DNA from: Tubiluchus corallicola
Taxonomy: Eukaryota; Priapulida; Priapulimorpha; Priapulimorphida; Tubiluchidae
NCBI GenBank assembly: GCA_030141605.1
Contig: JAQGDQ010000096.1
Span: 496,001 to 560,000 of the forward strand
Length of the DNA: 64,000 bases
Direction: 5' to 3'
In this document: piece after piece, positions 63,313 to 64,000 of the stretch
Position numbering within the stretch: position 1 is the stretch's first letter
Layout: every line of letters begins with the position of its first letter
The notes under the pieces: generated by a model
What the model was told of the DNA's origin: nothing
Database searches by the model: none
Seen by the model: the letters and a program-made list of their open reading frames with translations, nothing else
Translations under genes and position numbers: made by a program

Positions 63313-64000
63313 CTAAAAGCAAACAGCAAATGCACATTCATGATGACACAACAGTAAAGCATTGTAAAGGAAAGAAATTCAACAAAGGATAAAGTAGACG
63401 GTCCTTGAGACAAGTTTATGAAAACAAAATTTGATTCAAGGAACCTTGCAGTTTTCTTACATAGGTAAGAAATTTCACACAATCAAGCAATCAATGGCAG
63501 GCACTAACTTAAAATGGATGGTAATGGTCAAACTAGAATCTAGCTCAATATCAAGGATGATCATCTAAAATGAGACACTGAAACAACAGACATGCCTCAG
63601 CTATGTTTGTATTTGTATGGGAACACATTCTCCTTCTATAAGGTAAATAGCCAGAATCAGTATGGCAAATGAAACCAGTGAAAGCCAGTATTAACCCAGC
63701 GGTCACCCACCCATTCAATGACTAGATGACATTGCTTAGCTTCCAATGCACATAATGTGCTATTCCTGTGGTGCAAACATATAAAAGAATTAGTAGACTC
63801 AGCCCAGCACAGTTGCCAGACAGTATTGATGGGAATCACAATGGATTGATGAATTTTAGTTGGCTTGTATGACTATTAACTACTTATGTCTGGATCATAT
63901 TTGGCAGCACAGGCTAAAACTTAGCACCTTGTGTCACCAGAGCTGCTACAGGTCACATTTCAAAACTCAGATGACGAAAACACATTTCAGTGGCATTATT
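63313..64000. other. Window end, within or upstream of the TMEM268-like gene
   Basis: AT-rich sequence, presumably an intron. A short minus-strand stretch (63558-63503, between TTTAG and GTTAGT) could be a small exon (MIILDIELDSSLTITIHF) but has no clear match to the family. Nothing else is supported. Confidence 0.4.

Overview
This is an AT-rich nuclear fragment from an animal genome, probably an invertebrate. Its genes have many GT-AG introns and belong to animal-wide families (DNLZ, BTBD8, flotillin-1, peroxiredoxin-6, TMEM268). The introns and spacers carry short tRNA-derived, 5S-derived and inverted-repeat elements. The sequence alone does not let me name a phylum. There is no bacterial operon, CRISPR array, viral gene or toxin locus here.

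Five protein genes were rebuilt exon by exon with matching splice phases. From left to right: DNLZ (minus, 1172-2255, complete, 181 aa); BTBD8-like (plus, 5026-25309, 15 coding exons, 1723 aa); FLOT1 (minus, 35677-43917, 11 exon positions, 426 aa); PRDX6 (plus, 44249-48740, 4 exons, 220 aa); and a TMEM268-like membrane protein (minus, 55128-63312, seven 3' exons, 5' end outside the window or not found). DNLZ/BTBD8 and FLOT1/PRDX6 are divergent pairs. The FLOT1 and PRDX6 start codons are only 331 bp apart, so a shared promoter is likely. BTBD8/FLOT1 and PRDX6/TMEM268 converge on long gene-poor stretches (25.3-35.7 kb and 48.7-55.1 kb) that probably hold long 3' UTRs.

Functions: DNLZ is a mitochondrial Hsp70 escort zinc-finger protein. 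BTBD8 is an endocytosis-linked double-BTB protein. Flotillin-1 scaffolds membrane microdomains. PRDX6 is a 1-Cys peroxidase with an acidic phospholipase A2 site. TMEM268 is a poorly characterised two-pass membrane protein. They are neighbours rather than one pathway, although BTBD8 and flotillin both act in endocytosis.

Two features stand out. First, BTBD8 carries a single 3,046-bp exon that puts about 1,000 residues of low-complexity linker between its two BTB domains. The linker holds a dense cluster of YEEI and YDVP/YDIP motifs resembling SH2-docking sites, a possible CxC/CxxC metal site and a threefold FFxDxNK-like repeat. Second, FLOT1 has two tandem 120-bp copies of one exon, separated by 48 bp. 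They differ at 15 bases but only one amino acid, as expected for mutually exclusive exons under strong purifying selection. The mobile and repeat layer includes a LINE ORF2 relic, a pair of tRNA-derived SINEs (one with an inverted head), a 5S-rRNA-like segment, two small pogo/Tigger-like MITEs, a piggyBac-like TTAA element, a hairpin element, a 31-bp tandem array built from a tRNA A-box-like sequence, and several microsatellites.
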